Of a stretch of 12,494 nt of DNA, positions 1 to 6,821 are shown in pieces. Below the pieces are notes generated by a model. The model ran no database searches and was not told the origin of the DNA. It saw only the letters and a list, made by a program, of their open reading frames with translations. The stretch lies in assembly GCA_003535195.1 (NCBI GenBank), contig DOHN01000166.1:10332-22825 (forward strand), given 5' to 3'. The first letter of the stretch is position 1, and each line of letters starts with the position of its first letter. This stretch comes from Ruminiclostridium sp. Lineage in GTDB: Bacteria > Bacillota > Clostridia > DSM-8532. The position numbers were made by a program, and so were the translations under genes.

Positions 1-25
1 CTGCCTTTTAAATAAGCAAACACAA

Positions 26-196
26 TCAATCACCGTTCCCTGAATAAGGGAATTCTTTCTTGCCCAGCTTAGCCTGGAGTTCCTCCACCAGAACCCTGTA
101 GGCGTCAATTTCTTCCTTGAGCTCCCTTAAAAGGTCATCCTTCACTCTGATAACCTCAATGAGCTCTTCCTTAGACATTTGATCAAGTTGGATCAT
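26..196 (-). CDS. Small coiled-coil protein downstream of cheR (unknown function)
   Basis: This is a 56-residue frame starting at ATG 194-196 and ending in TGA at 26-28. I do not recognise a family. The sequence is very rich in Glu, Lys, Leu and Asp (for example KEELIEVIRVKDDLLRELKE), with hydrophobics spaced as in an amphipathic helix or short coiled coil over about residues 5-46, then a Gly/Asn/Asp tail. There is no signal peptide or membrane segment. A GAGGG ribosome binding site at 206-210 lies 9 bases before the start and overlaps the cheR stop codon, so it is probably co-transcribed and translationally coupled with cheR. A second Met at residue 7 lacks its own binding site. The coding call rests on the binding site, the coherent composition and the tight coupling; the function is not known. 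Confidence 0.68.
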   Translation of the reverse strand: MIQLDQMSKEELIEVIRVKDDLLRELKEEIDAYRVLVEELQAKLGKKEFPYSGNGD

Positions 197-208
197 AAAC
201 AAAATCCC

Positions 209-1003
209 TCAGCTTTCTATTTTTTGATAGAAAAAAGTTTCAATGGGCTTGATCCCATATTTATTATAATTCATTATCTGCTCGGTACTGCCAATAAAAA
301 GCACCCCATTTTTGGCAAGTGATTTGCCAAAATCAGCAAAAATCTTATCCTTCGCCTCATCGGTAAAATAAATCACTACATTGCGGCAAACAATGATGTC
401 CAGGTTCGTAGGATATGGATCCCGCAACAAGTTCAGCTGCTTAAAATGCACGCATTGGCGAATTTTCTCGGAAATTTGATACACATCCTCATTCACCTGC
501 GTAAAATACTTGTCCTTATAAGCCTGGGGCAGTTCCTTCAAGCTCCTGGAAGGGTATAATCCCGTCTTTGCCTTCTCCATTGCATCATTATCAATATCGG
601 TAGCCAGTATCCTGATATTTTGAAGGGGCAGGAATTTATTGAGTATCATGGCAATGGTGTAGGGCTCATCTCCGGTCGAACAAGCCGAGCTCCAAATCTT
701 AACGTCGGGCAATTTTTTGTATTTGGCGATTTCAGGCAGTATTTTCTTTTCAAAAACTTCCCACTGGTTAGGGTTGCGGTAAAACTCCGATATATTAATT
801 GTAAGGTAATTAATGAAGATATCATAGAGTTTTTTATTTGTTTTAATCTCTTCAAGAAAATCGGAATATGTATGAAAGCCATGTTTCTCCACCAGAGATG
901 TAATACGCCGCTTCATCTGCTTTTCTTTATAGTAGTTTAAATCAATATGGGAAATGTTATAGAACTTCTGCTTAAAAAGTTCGTAGTCATGAAATCTTTC
1001 CAT
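209..1003 (-). CDS. cheR: CheR-type chemoreceptor glutamate methyltransferase
   Basis: The 264-residue product fits the usual length of stand-alone CheR, the cytoplasmic enzyme that methylates glutamates on chemoreceptors using S-adenosylmethionine. An N-terminal helical part (about 1-75) ends in TINISEFYRN at 68-77, matching the family's TxFFR-like region. The Rossmann core carries the SAM-binding segment WSSACSTGDEPYT at 104-116, the acidic loop ATDID at 134-138, and the late motif IVCRNVVIYF near 205-214. No TPR or receiver domain is attached. A GGGGG binding site at 1010-1014 sits 6 bases before the ATG. No other chemotaxis genes are visible, and the only partner is the small coiled-coil gene downstream. 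It is separated from ispH-rpsA upstream by a terminator, so it probably has its own weak promoter in 1015-1088. The family call is firm; its receptor partners are unknown. Confidence 0.95.
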   Translation of the reverse strand: MERFHDYELFKQKFYNISHIDLNYYKEKQMKRRITSLVEKHGFHTYSDFLEEIKTNKKLYDIFINYLTINISEFYRNPNQWEVFEKKILPEIAKYKKLPDVKIWSSACSTGDEPYTIAMILNKFLPLQNIRILATDIDNDAMEKAKTGLYPSRSLKELPQAYKDKYFTQVNEDVYQISEKIRQCVHFKQLNLLRDPYPTNLDIIVCRNVVIYFTDEAKDKIFADFGKSLAKNGVLFIGSTEQIMNYNKYGIKPIETFFYQKIES

Positions 1004-1088
1004 ATTGTACCCCCGGAAAAGAATCCTCCGCTTCGCTTTAAAGATTCTTAATAGTTAATAGAAATAAAAGTGTTTTTATATACAACGA

Positions 1089-1110
1089 CAAGACCGGTAA
1101 ACCGGTCTTG
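1089..1110 (-). terminator. Intrinsic terminator of the ispH-rpsA operon
   Basis: A perfect 10-bp inverted repeat, CAAGACCGGT and ACCGGTCTTG with a 2-base centre, lies about 50 bases past the ispH-rpsA stop. Read on the minus strand it is followed by a T-rich but interrupted run (TCGTTGT). Its upstream side carries a clean A-run, so it could also stop plus-strand transcription. It separates the operon from cheR. Confidence 0.75.
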
Positions 1111-1161
1111 CCCTTTTTAATACAGAATAAAATTAAATGCCCGATCTATAAGCTGCTTAAC

Positions 1162-3168
1162 TTATTTCTTTTCATTAAGAATATCGCCAATGGTATTGGA
1201 CATATCCTCATGATGTGTGGTAGGAATATCCTCGCCGATTTCCCTGGCAGGCTCATCCTCGCGAACAGGATCAATGGGCTTGACTTCCTTTATGGAAAGG
1301 CTGATCTTTTTCAGATCCGAATTAATATCGATAATCTTCATCTCAACCTGTTGGCCTACAGAAAGTACTTCATCAGGTCTTCCAATACGAACACTGGAAA
1401 TCTGAGAAATATGCACAAGTCCTTCCACGCCTTCCTCAAGCTCCACAAAAACGCCAAAGGGAACCATACGAAGAACTGTACCTGTGATAATATCGCCCAC
1501 ATGATACTTATTCTCTATGTTGTACCATGGATTGTCTTCCATCTTTCTGTATCCCAAAGAAATTTTCTTCTTTTCTTTGTCAAGATCCAGAATACGTACA
1601 TGAACTTCATCGTCGACCTTCAAAACCTCAGACGGATCATCGATTCTTTTCCATGAAAGCTCAGAAATGTGGACCAGGCCGTCTACGCCGCCAAGATCTA
1701 CAAAAGCGCCGAATTTGGTCAAATTCTTAACGGTGCCGGTGTATTCCCTGCCAATCTCTGCCTCGCTCCAGAAAGCCTCGGACTTCTTTTCCTTTTCCTC
1801 TTCAATGAGGGCGCGGCATGAGCCTACAACGCGCCTTCTATTGGCCATCTCAGTAATCAGTACAGTGACCTTCTTACCCTTGAATGGGGTAATGTCTTTG
1901 ATAAACCGATCGCTCAGCTGAGATGCAGGAATAAAGATGCGAACGCCTTTAAAATCAGCTACCGCACCGCCTTTAACAATCTCCTTTATAAGGATTTCAA
2001 TAGGAGTTCTGTTCTTAAAGGCTTCTTCGACAATCTCAAATCCGCGTATTGAGTCAACCTTCCTCTTTGAAAGAGATACATTTCCTTCACCATCGTTAAT
2101 TTTAACAATAAGAGCTTCGATCTCCTTACCCGGCTGCAAGTCTCTTTCCGGATCAAAATCAGGATCATCAAGAAACTCTTCCATCGGGATAAGACCATCG
2201 GCCTTATAGCCCAAATCAACGAATACGTCATTGTTGTTGTATCCGATAATCTTTCCTTTAATTACTTCATTCGCCTTAAGATCGGTAAAAGTCATCTCCA
2301 GGGCCTGGCTGAAATCAATTTCGCTTTCGTGCCCATTCATCATGTCTTCCATGTGAAAAATAACCTCCTTGATCACCGTCTCTGGTGTCGATGCCCCCGC
2401 GGTAATCCCTACTGTTTTCACTTTTTTATCGAAAAGAGGCAACTCATCCGCTTTTTCAATAAGATAAGTTTCAGAACAGTTCTCTTTACAGATTTCATAC
2501 AATTTCTGAGTATTCGAACTGTTTTTTCCTCCTATAACGATCATTACATCAACGCACCTTGAGAGTTCTTCTGTCTCGGTTTGTCTTTGTACAGTCGCAT
2601 TACATATTGTATCAAATTTTAATACGATTGCAAACTTTTTCTTTAAAAGTTTAAAAATCTCCTCGTATTTTGCCCTTTTATAGGTCGTCTGTGCAACAAC
2701 CACAGCTTTTTGGTCCCGGTAAGCCAAAGCCTCGGCATCTTTTTCGCTCGCTATAATTAAAGCTTTTCCCTCACACCATCCGTTTATTCCAATAACCTCC
2801 GGATGATTCGGATCACCCACGATGATTATCTGAAATCCCTGTTCCTGCTGAGTCTTTACAATATCATGAATACGTTTTACATAGGGGCAAGTTGCATCGA
2901 GTATTTTTACCTCCCGGTCGCAAAGCTCCTGATAGAGGCCCTTTCCTATGCCATGGGCACGAATAATGACGCAATCGCCCTTTTTTAGCGACTCCATCCT
3001 ATCGAGCTTTTTAATATCGCGCCGCTCCAGTTCATCCAAAATTTGACGGTTGTGAATAAGCTCCCCAATAGTATATACCGGTCCGTCGTGATTCAGTTCA
3101 AAGGCAATTTTTACCGCTTTGTTCACCCCGAAGCAAAACCCGGCATGCTCGGTCAGTTTAATTTCCAC
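1162..3168 (-). CDS. ispH: IspH-RpsA fusion: HMBPP reductase with four S1 domains
   Basis: This is a bifunctional fusion known from Clostridia. The N-terminal part (about 1-275) is 4-hydroxy-3-methylbut-2-enyl diphosphate reductase, the last step of the MEP isoprenoid pathway. The three 4Fe-4S cluster cysteines are visible at 12 (GFCFGV), 94 (DATCPYV) and 189 (TICNAT), as are catalytic HPEV (His122, Glu124) and the HN pair at 39-40. After a linker come four S1 RNA-binding domains at roughly 301-369, 385-450, 472-541 and 557-628; the last two carry classic FGAFV/FGVFV and GLVHIS signatures. An acidic tail follows. I start it at GTG 3166-3168, because AGGTGA at 3174-3179 is ideally spaced, the first Cys then falls at 12 as in E. 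coli IspH, and the in-frame ATG at 3181-3183 has no good binding site. It is the last gene of the HutP-fold/cmk/plsC operon. Confidence 0.95.
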   Translation of the reverse strand: MEIKLTEHAGFCFGVNKAVKIAFELNHDGPVYTIGELIHNRQILDELERRDIKKLDRMESLKKGDCVIIRAHGIGKGLYQELCDREVKILDATCPYVKRIHDIVKTQQEQGFQIIIVGDPNHPEVIGINGWCEGKALIIASEKDAEALAYRDQKAVVVAQTTYKRAKYEEIFKLLKKKFAIVLKFDTICNATVQRQTETEELSRCVDVMIVIGGKNSSNTQKLYEICKENCSETYLIEKADELPLFDKKVKTVGITAGASTPETVIKEVIFHMEDMMNGHESEIDFSQALEMTFTDLKANEVIKGKIIGYNNNDVFVDLGYKADGLIPMEEFLDDPDFDPERDLQPGKEIEALIVKINDGEGNVSLSKRKVDSIRGFEIVEEAFKNRTPIEILIKEIVKGGAVADFKGVRIFIPASQLSDRFIKDITPFKGKKVTVLITEMANRRRVVGSCRALIEEEKEKKSEAFWSEAEIGREYTGTVKNLTKFGAFVDLGGVDGLVHISELSWKRIDDPSEVLKVDDEVHVRILDLDKEKKKISLGYRKMEDNPWYNIENKYHVGDIITGTVLRMVPFGVFVELEEGVEGLVHISQISSVRIGRPDEVLSVGQQVEMKIIDINSDLKKISLSIKEVKPIDPVREDEPAREIGEDIPTTHHEDMSNTIGDILNEKK

Positions 3169-3191
3169 ATCAATCACCTGCATCCAAATTG

Positions 3192-3776
3192 CTACTGCCC
3201 TATAAGAGCATAAATCCTGTCCATAATCATCTGTGTTGAGTTCAGCAGCTCTTCTTTCGAAACATGTTCACTCTCTTCCTTTGGGGAAAGAACAAAGGGC
3301 TTGCCAAAAACAACCTCCAGCTTTGAGAAAATCTTTTTATTCCATTTTACACCAACCGGGAGAATGGGGGCATTAGAGTGGTGAGCCAGCATGGCGGCGC
3401 CGGCTTTTCTTTTTTTAGGGTCCTTTTTAGGTGTTCTGGTACCTTCCGGAAACAACCCGACAATTTCGCCTTCATCTAAAAGTCTCAGCGCCGTTTTCAC
3501 AGATCCTACATCACCTTTTCCCCGGCTGACGGGGAATGCTCCGAGCTTTTTGAGTATGAATCCCAGAATCGGATTCCTGTAAAGCTCTACTTTGGCCATA
3601 AAATGAACCTGCCTCTTCATATGGCAGGCAATTAAAAGCATATCCCAGGCACTGGGATGGTTGGCATATAAAAGGACCTCTCCCTTTTCGGGAATATTTT
3701 CCTCACCTGTTATCGTGACGCGATAAAATAAGGTAAAATAAAGGCGTAGAACGAATCTCGCAAAGCTATAAAACAT
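3192..3776 (-). CDS. plsC: 1-acyl-sn-glycerol-3-phosphate acyltransferase
   Basis: The 194-residue membrane-associated acyltransferase converts lysophosphatidic acid to phosphatidic acid in phospholipid synthesis. The catalytic H(X)4D motif is present as NHPSAWD (His40, Asp45). The glycerol-phosphate-binding motif FPEGTR is at 109-114, and a further conserved block FPVSRG follows at 81-86. An N-terminal hydrophobic stretch (about 5-19) is probably the membrane anchor. Length is typical of the short Gram-positive PlsC proteins. Its start codon lies inside the end of cmk (11-base overlap), with an AAGGG-type binding site at 3785-3790 within cmk, so translation is coupled. It ends 23 bases before the ispH-rpsA GTG start. 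The family call is firm; acyl-donor specificity (acyl-ACP or acyl-CoA) cannot be read from the sequence. Confidence 0.95.
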   Translation of the reverse strand: MFYSFARFVLRLYFTLFYRVTITGEENIPEKGEVLLYANHPSAWDMLLIACHMKRQVHFMAKVELYRNPILGFILKKLGAFPVSRGKGDVGSVKTALRLLDEGEIVGLFPEGTRTPKKDPKKRKAGAAMLAHHSNAPILPVGVKWNKKIFSKLEVVFGKPFVLSPKEESEHVSKEELLNSTQMIMDRIYALIGQ

Positions 3777-4449
3777 TAGTTAGTCCCTTCATTCTTGCAA
3801 TTTCTAAAATTCTGTCCACCACTTCATCAATAGTGAGACAGCTTGTATCCAAAAGAATGGCATCCTCCGCCTGCTTTAAGGGAGAAGCCTCCCGATGGCT
3901 GTCATTATAATCCCGAAGCTCTATCTCCTTTTCAAGTTCTTCAAAATTTTTGGTAAGCAGACCTTTCTCACTCAACTCTTTATAACGCCTTTCGGCCCGA
4001 ACACGCGCTGATGCGGTCAAAAAAATCTTCAGCGCCGCATGAGGAAGGACATGGGTCCCTATATCCCTTCCATCCATAACGACAGATTTGCTGGCGGCTA
4101 TATTTTGCTGAAGCTCAACAAGCCGCTTGCGGACGGCAGGTATAGCAGAAACATTGGAGGCGCCCATGGAGACTTCATCGGTTCTTATTTTATCTGAAAC
4201 ATCTTCGCCATCCAGCAGTATTTTTTGCTGCCCGTCCTTATATTCAATTTGAATATCCAACTCTTTTAAAAGGTCCGTAACCTTCTCTATATCCGTTGTA
4301 TCAATACCCAGCCTGATAGCCTTTAAGGCAAGAGCCCTGTACATTGCTCCGGTATCCAGGTACATAATATCCATTTTTTTAGATAAAAGCTTGGCAATGG
4401 TGCTTTTTCCGGCGCCCGAAGGGCCGTCTATAGCAATGTGACAAATCAT
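3766..4449 (-). CDS. cmk: Cytidylate kinase
   Basis: The 227-residue cytosolic enzyme phosphorylates CMP and dCMP with ATP in pyrimidine nucleotide metabolism. The N-terminus carries a P-loop, GPSGAGKST, at 9-17. MYLDTGAMYRALALK, the family's NMP-binding region, follows. VMDGRDIGTHVLPHA and a lid segment with AERRYKEL lie in the middle. A RDYNDSHREASPLKQAEDA block near the C-terminus is characteristic of bacterial Cmk. I start it at ATG 4447-4449, because AGGAGG lies 4 bases upstream and the protein then opens MICHIAIDGPSGAGKS; an earlier in-frame ATG at 4470 lacks a binding site and would add seven unusual residues. It is second in an operon with the HutP-fold gene, plsC and ispH-rpsA, resembling the cmk/S1-protein neighbourhood known from Bacillus. 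Confidence 0.96.
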   Translation of the reverse strand: MICHIAIDGPSGAGKSTIAKLLSKKMDIMYLDTGAMYRALALKAIRLGIDTTDIEKVTDLLKELDIQIEYKDGQQKILLDGEDVSDKIRTDEVSMGASNVSAIPAVRKRLVELQQNIAASKSVVMDGRDIGTHVLPHAALKIFLTASARVRAERRYKELSEKGLLTKNFEELEKEIELRDYNDSHREASPLKQAEDAILLDTSCLTIDEVVDRILEIARMKGLTNVL

Positions 4450-4505
4450 AAGTCCTCCTGTTGGTATCATCCCAACTGCTTTTTTGGGGCGGGTGAGCCA
4501 AGACC

Positions 4506-4931
4506 TTAAATGACTCTATGACCGGAACCAATTGCAATTTCATTCAGGTGCAGAAGCCCAATTCCAAAGAAAACCGCTACACTGACATGATCGCCAAAGC
4601 GTGCAACCGCAATCTTTCCGCCTACGTTCAAACCAAGAGCCTTGGGCATCACCTGAGTCAATGCCTCCCGTGCAGCTCCTGCCACAGCACCTTCCTCGTT
4701 ATGGTATTCCTCAATAATGCCTTCACGTTTCGCAGAGACTACAGCTCTTTCAACAATTTTCATAATGGAGTTGATAAATTCGCCTCCATAATCAACAGCC
4801 GCAGTTTTGATCCCGATGCCAGCAAATTTCCTCTTTAATTCTTTCTCTTCTTCTCTGTCACTGGTCAATGCCATTGTAATAGCTGCTTTGACCACATCTT
4901 TGCTGCCATAACGGTTGGACTCCGGTTCCAT
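4506..4931 (-). CDS. HutP-family protein (HutP fold, ligand residues changed)
   Basis: The 141-residue product resembles HutP, the RNA-binding antiterminator of the Bacillus histidine-utilisation operon, in overall length and in its C-terminal half. GDHVSVAVFFGIGLLHLNEI and the ending IGSGHRVI line up with GDWIAVSLYGTIG... and FGVGINHI as I remember B. subtilis HutP. Against that remembered sequence, the metal/histidine ligands His73, His77 and His138 fall on Gly81, Gly85 and a Glu, so Mg/L-histidine-dependent RNA binding is doubtful. No hut genes are present; instead it leads the cmk-plsC-ispH-rpsA operon, 56 bases before cmk. The binding site is excellent (GGGGGGAG at 4938-4945, 6 bases before ATG), and a promoter lies at 4968-4996. 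The family call is reasonable, but the role is unknown. Confidence 0.75.
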   Translation of the reverse strand: MEPESNRYGSKDVVKAAITMALTSDREEEKELKRKFAGIGIKTAAVDYGGEFINSIMKIVERAVVSAKREGIIEEYHNEEGAVAGAAREALTQVMPKALGLNVGGKIAVARFGDHVSVAVFFGIGLLHLNEIAIGSGHRVI

Positions 4932-4967
4932 ATGATACTCCCCCCTAGAAAATTCCGATTATTATTG

Positions 4968-4996
4968 ATTATATTGCAACTGGCAATGATTCACAA
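4968..4996 (-). promoter_or_regulatory. Sigma-A-type promoter of the hutP-like/cmk operon
   Basis: Minus-strand TTGTGA (4991-4996) and a perfect TATAAT (4968-4973) are separated by exactly 17 bases. The start point would be near 4961, giving a leader of about 30 bases with a strong ribosome binding site. It lies between the end of the 145-residue gene and the HutP-fold gene. Confidence 0.65.
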
Positions 4997-5002
4997 GATG
5001 CA

Positions 5003-5043
5003 ACTTTAATATCACTCACGGCACCAGTAGGGCAAATTAAAGT
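5003..5043. repeat. Inverted repeat upstream of the hutP-like promoter
   Basis: Eight-base arms ACTTTAAT (5003-5010) and ATTAAAGT (5036-5043) flank a 25-base spacer, immediately upstream of the -35 element and just past the stop of the preceding gene. The arms are A/T-rich and no T-run follows, so it is a poor terminator. An operator is possible, and chance is also possible. Confidence 0.3.
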
Positions 5044-5048
5044 AGCAC

Positions 5049-5486
5049 CTAATCATCTGCGTTTTGTGCAGACCTTTGGGCCTTGACAATATAATTAATC
5101 CCGGAATCAATTAAAAAGCTGCTTTCCTGGCTTTCTATCTTGATCCGGCCTTTTATATCAGTCAAATACATATAAAATGCCGGACTGCCGCGCTTTAACT
5201 GTATTTCCAGAACATCGCCGTCACATAGATCAACTTGTATGGGAAAGAAATCCACTATTTTTTGTATTTTCCCGTTAATCAGAATTGCTGCCGAATTGGT
5301 TTCATATCGGCCAATGGCATTTAGCACCAAAGAACCTTTGTAGATCAAAGTTTCATAAGTCTTTATCTGCCTGCCTTTCAAGGTATCATCTACCATTTGA
5401 CCGCGATATGGCGAGGCCAGGAGAAGTTGAGTGGTTAATAAAATAACTGTCATCAGACAGGATGCTATTTTTAAGAAATTGTCCAT
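5049..5486 (-). CDS. Small membrane-anchored or secreted protein, unknown function
   Basis: I do not recognise this 145-residue product. Residues about 4-24 (FLKIASCLMTVILLTTQLLL) form one hydrophobic helix behind a single Lys, so it is either a signal peptide or an N-terminal anchor with the rest outside the membrane. The remainder alternates short hydrophobic and polar runs, suggesting a small all-beta domain; VLEIQLKRGSPAFYMYLTD looks like paired strands. I start it at ATG 5484-5486, with GGAG 6 bases upstream; the longer frame would need a TTG without a usable site. It follows the flavoprotein gene by 77 bases with no terminator seen between them, so it is probably the last gene of the rpiR operon. 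Nothing in the context fixes a role. Confidence 0.72.
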   Translation of the reverse strand: MDNFLKIASCLMTVILLTTQLLLASPYRGQMVDDTLKGRQIKTYETLIYKGSLVLNAIGRYETNSAAILINGKIQKIVDFFPIQVDLCDGDVLEIQLKRGSPAFYMYLTDIKGRIKIESQESSFLIDSGINYIVKAQRSAQNADD

Positions 5487-5563
5487 TCTCCGCTCCAAAG
5501 GAAAAGCATTAAAATCCAACCCTTTTTAGCTTTCCCTAATGGAAGCGGGTTGATACAAACCAT

Positions 5564-6793
5564 CTATGCGTGGCTCCCTGCCGTATATCCCGTGGAAAAC
5601 GCTATGGTGAGGTTAAAACCCCCAGTATAGGCATCCACGTCAATCATCTCGCCTGCAAAATAAAGGCCCTTTACAATTTTTGATTCCATGGTGGAGGGGT
5701 TGATCTCTTTCACCGAAACACCCCCTGCCGTAACAATGGCCTCTTCGATGGGACGGGCTTTTGAAACCGTCAGCTTAATACCCTTTAAAAGCTGCACCAG
5801 GCTTTGCCTTTCACTTCTTGTGATCTGATGAACCGGTTTTTCAGGCGGAAGTCCAGAAAGCCTGACAAATACGGGAATGAGGCTTTTGGGCAGAAGATCC
5901 GCCAGACTGTTTCCAAATTGTTTTCTGGAGTACTTGGCAAAATCCCTCTGCAGCCGTAAATCCAGTGTCTCTTCATTCAGTGCAGGCTTTAAATCTATGG
6001 ACAAGGCGGAGCCTTTATAGCCCCAGTCCAGAATGTGGCGGCTTGCGCTTAAGATCATGGGACCCGATACGCCAAAATGCGTAAAAAGCATTTCTCCCTG
6101 CTCTTCATATACTTTATTGCCGCTGCCGTTAAAGACGGTAAGACCGACATTTCTGAGGGCCAGCCCCTGCAGCTCCGAGACCCATCCCTCAACCGTCTCA
6201 AGGGGTACTAAAGAGGGCCTGGGATCAATAATCCTGTGTCCAAAGCCTTCTGCCATCCTATATCCGTCGCCCGTGGACCCTGTCATTGAATAGGAAAGCC
6301 CTCCTGTGGCCAATATCACAGATTCGAGCTTATAGACCTCATTATTTTGAAGCCTTATTCCCGTTACCTGCCCGCCTTCAGCCATAATCTCCCGAACCGG
6401 GGAATCATAGCTGAACCAAACGCCCTCTCTCCGGCAGCTTCTCAGCAGGGCATCGGCCACATCAAAGGACTTGTCGGACAGCGGAAAAACACGGTTTCCC
6501 CGCTCTGTTTTAACGGGAACACCCTGGCTCTCAAAAAAATCCATAATATCGTAATTATTGAACTGGTAAAGGGTAGAATATAAAAATCGCCCGTTTCCGG
6601 GGATATTGGCAAGGAGCTCATCCATTGGACAGTTATTGGTAATATTGCATCTGCCCTTTCCTGTGATGAGAAGCTTTTTCCCGGCCCGCTTGTTTTTTTC
6701 AAATACCCTGGCAGCTTTTCCAAGGGAGGCTGCCCTATAGGCTGCCATCAATCCAGCAGCGCCGGCTCCCACGATTCCTATCTGATCTGACAT
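5564..6793 (-). CDS. HI0933-type FAD-dependent oxidoreductase
   Basis: The 409-residue flavoprotein belongs to the HI0933/YhiN group, sometimes named aminoacetone-oxidase-family FAD-binding enzymes, whose physiological substrate is not settled. The N-terminal dinucleotide fold carries GxGxxG as GAGAAG (9-14), with an acidic residue closing the second strand (VFEKN, about 30-34). The group signature GKKLLITGKGRCNITN is at 38-53, an ATGG motif follows LESVIL mid-protein, and the C-terminus has the flavin-contacting block YFAGEMIDVDAYTGGFN. Length is normal. A GGGGG binding site lies 9 bases before ATG 6791-6793, and the gene begins 28 bases after the stop of the RpiR-type regulator, so the two form an operon. 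The regulator may therefore control it, but no sugar or amino-sugar genes accompany them to suggest a substrate. Confidence 0.9.
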   Translation of the reverse strand: MSDQIGIVGAGAAGLMAAYRAASLGKAARVFEKNKRAGKKLLITGKGRCNITNNCPMDELLANIPGNGRFLYSTLYQFNNYDIMDFFESQGVPVKTERGNRVFPLSDKSFDVADALLRSCRREGVWFSYDSPVREIMAEGGQVTGIRLQNNEVYKLESVILATGGLSYSMTGSTGDGYRMAEGFGHRIIDPRPSLVPLETVEGWVSELQGLALRNVGLTVFNGSGNKVYEEQGEMLFTHFGVSGPMILSASRHILDWGYKGSALSIDLKPALNEETLDLRLQRDFAKYSRKQFGNSLADLLPKSLIPVFVRLSGLPPEKPVHQITRSERQSLVQLLKGIKLTVSKARPIEEAIVTAGGVSVKEINPSTMESKIVKGLYFAGEMIDVDAYTGGFNLTIAFSTGYTAGSHA

Positions 6794-6821
6794 AAAAATT
6801 TACCCCCGCCTTAGAAACCCT

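Noticed and set aside
620..940. Plus-strand open frame opposite cheR
   Set aside because: It is antisense to a clear CheR with all family motifs, has no ribosome binding site and resembles no protein I know.
1019..1049. Hairpin AAGAATC/GATTCTT in the cheR leader as a riboswitch
   Set aside because: Only a 7-bp stem with a 17-base loop is present, and no known riboswitch core fits in this short leader.
1108..1656. 182-codon plus-strand frame opposite the S1 domains
   Set aside because: It lies fully antisense to conserved S1-domain coding sequence, and its composition is that of a shadow frame.
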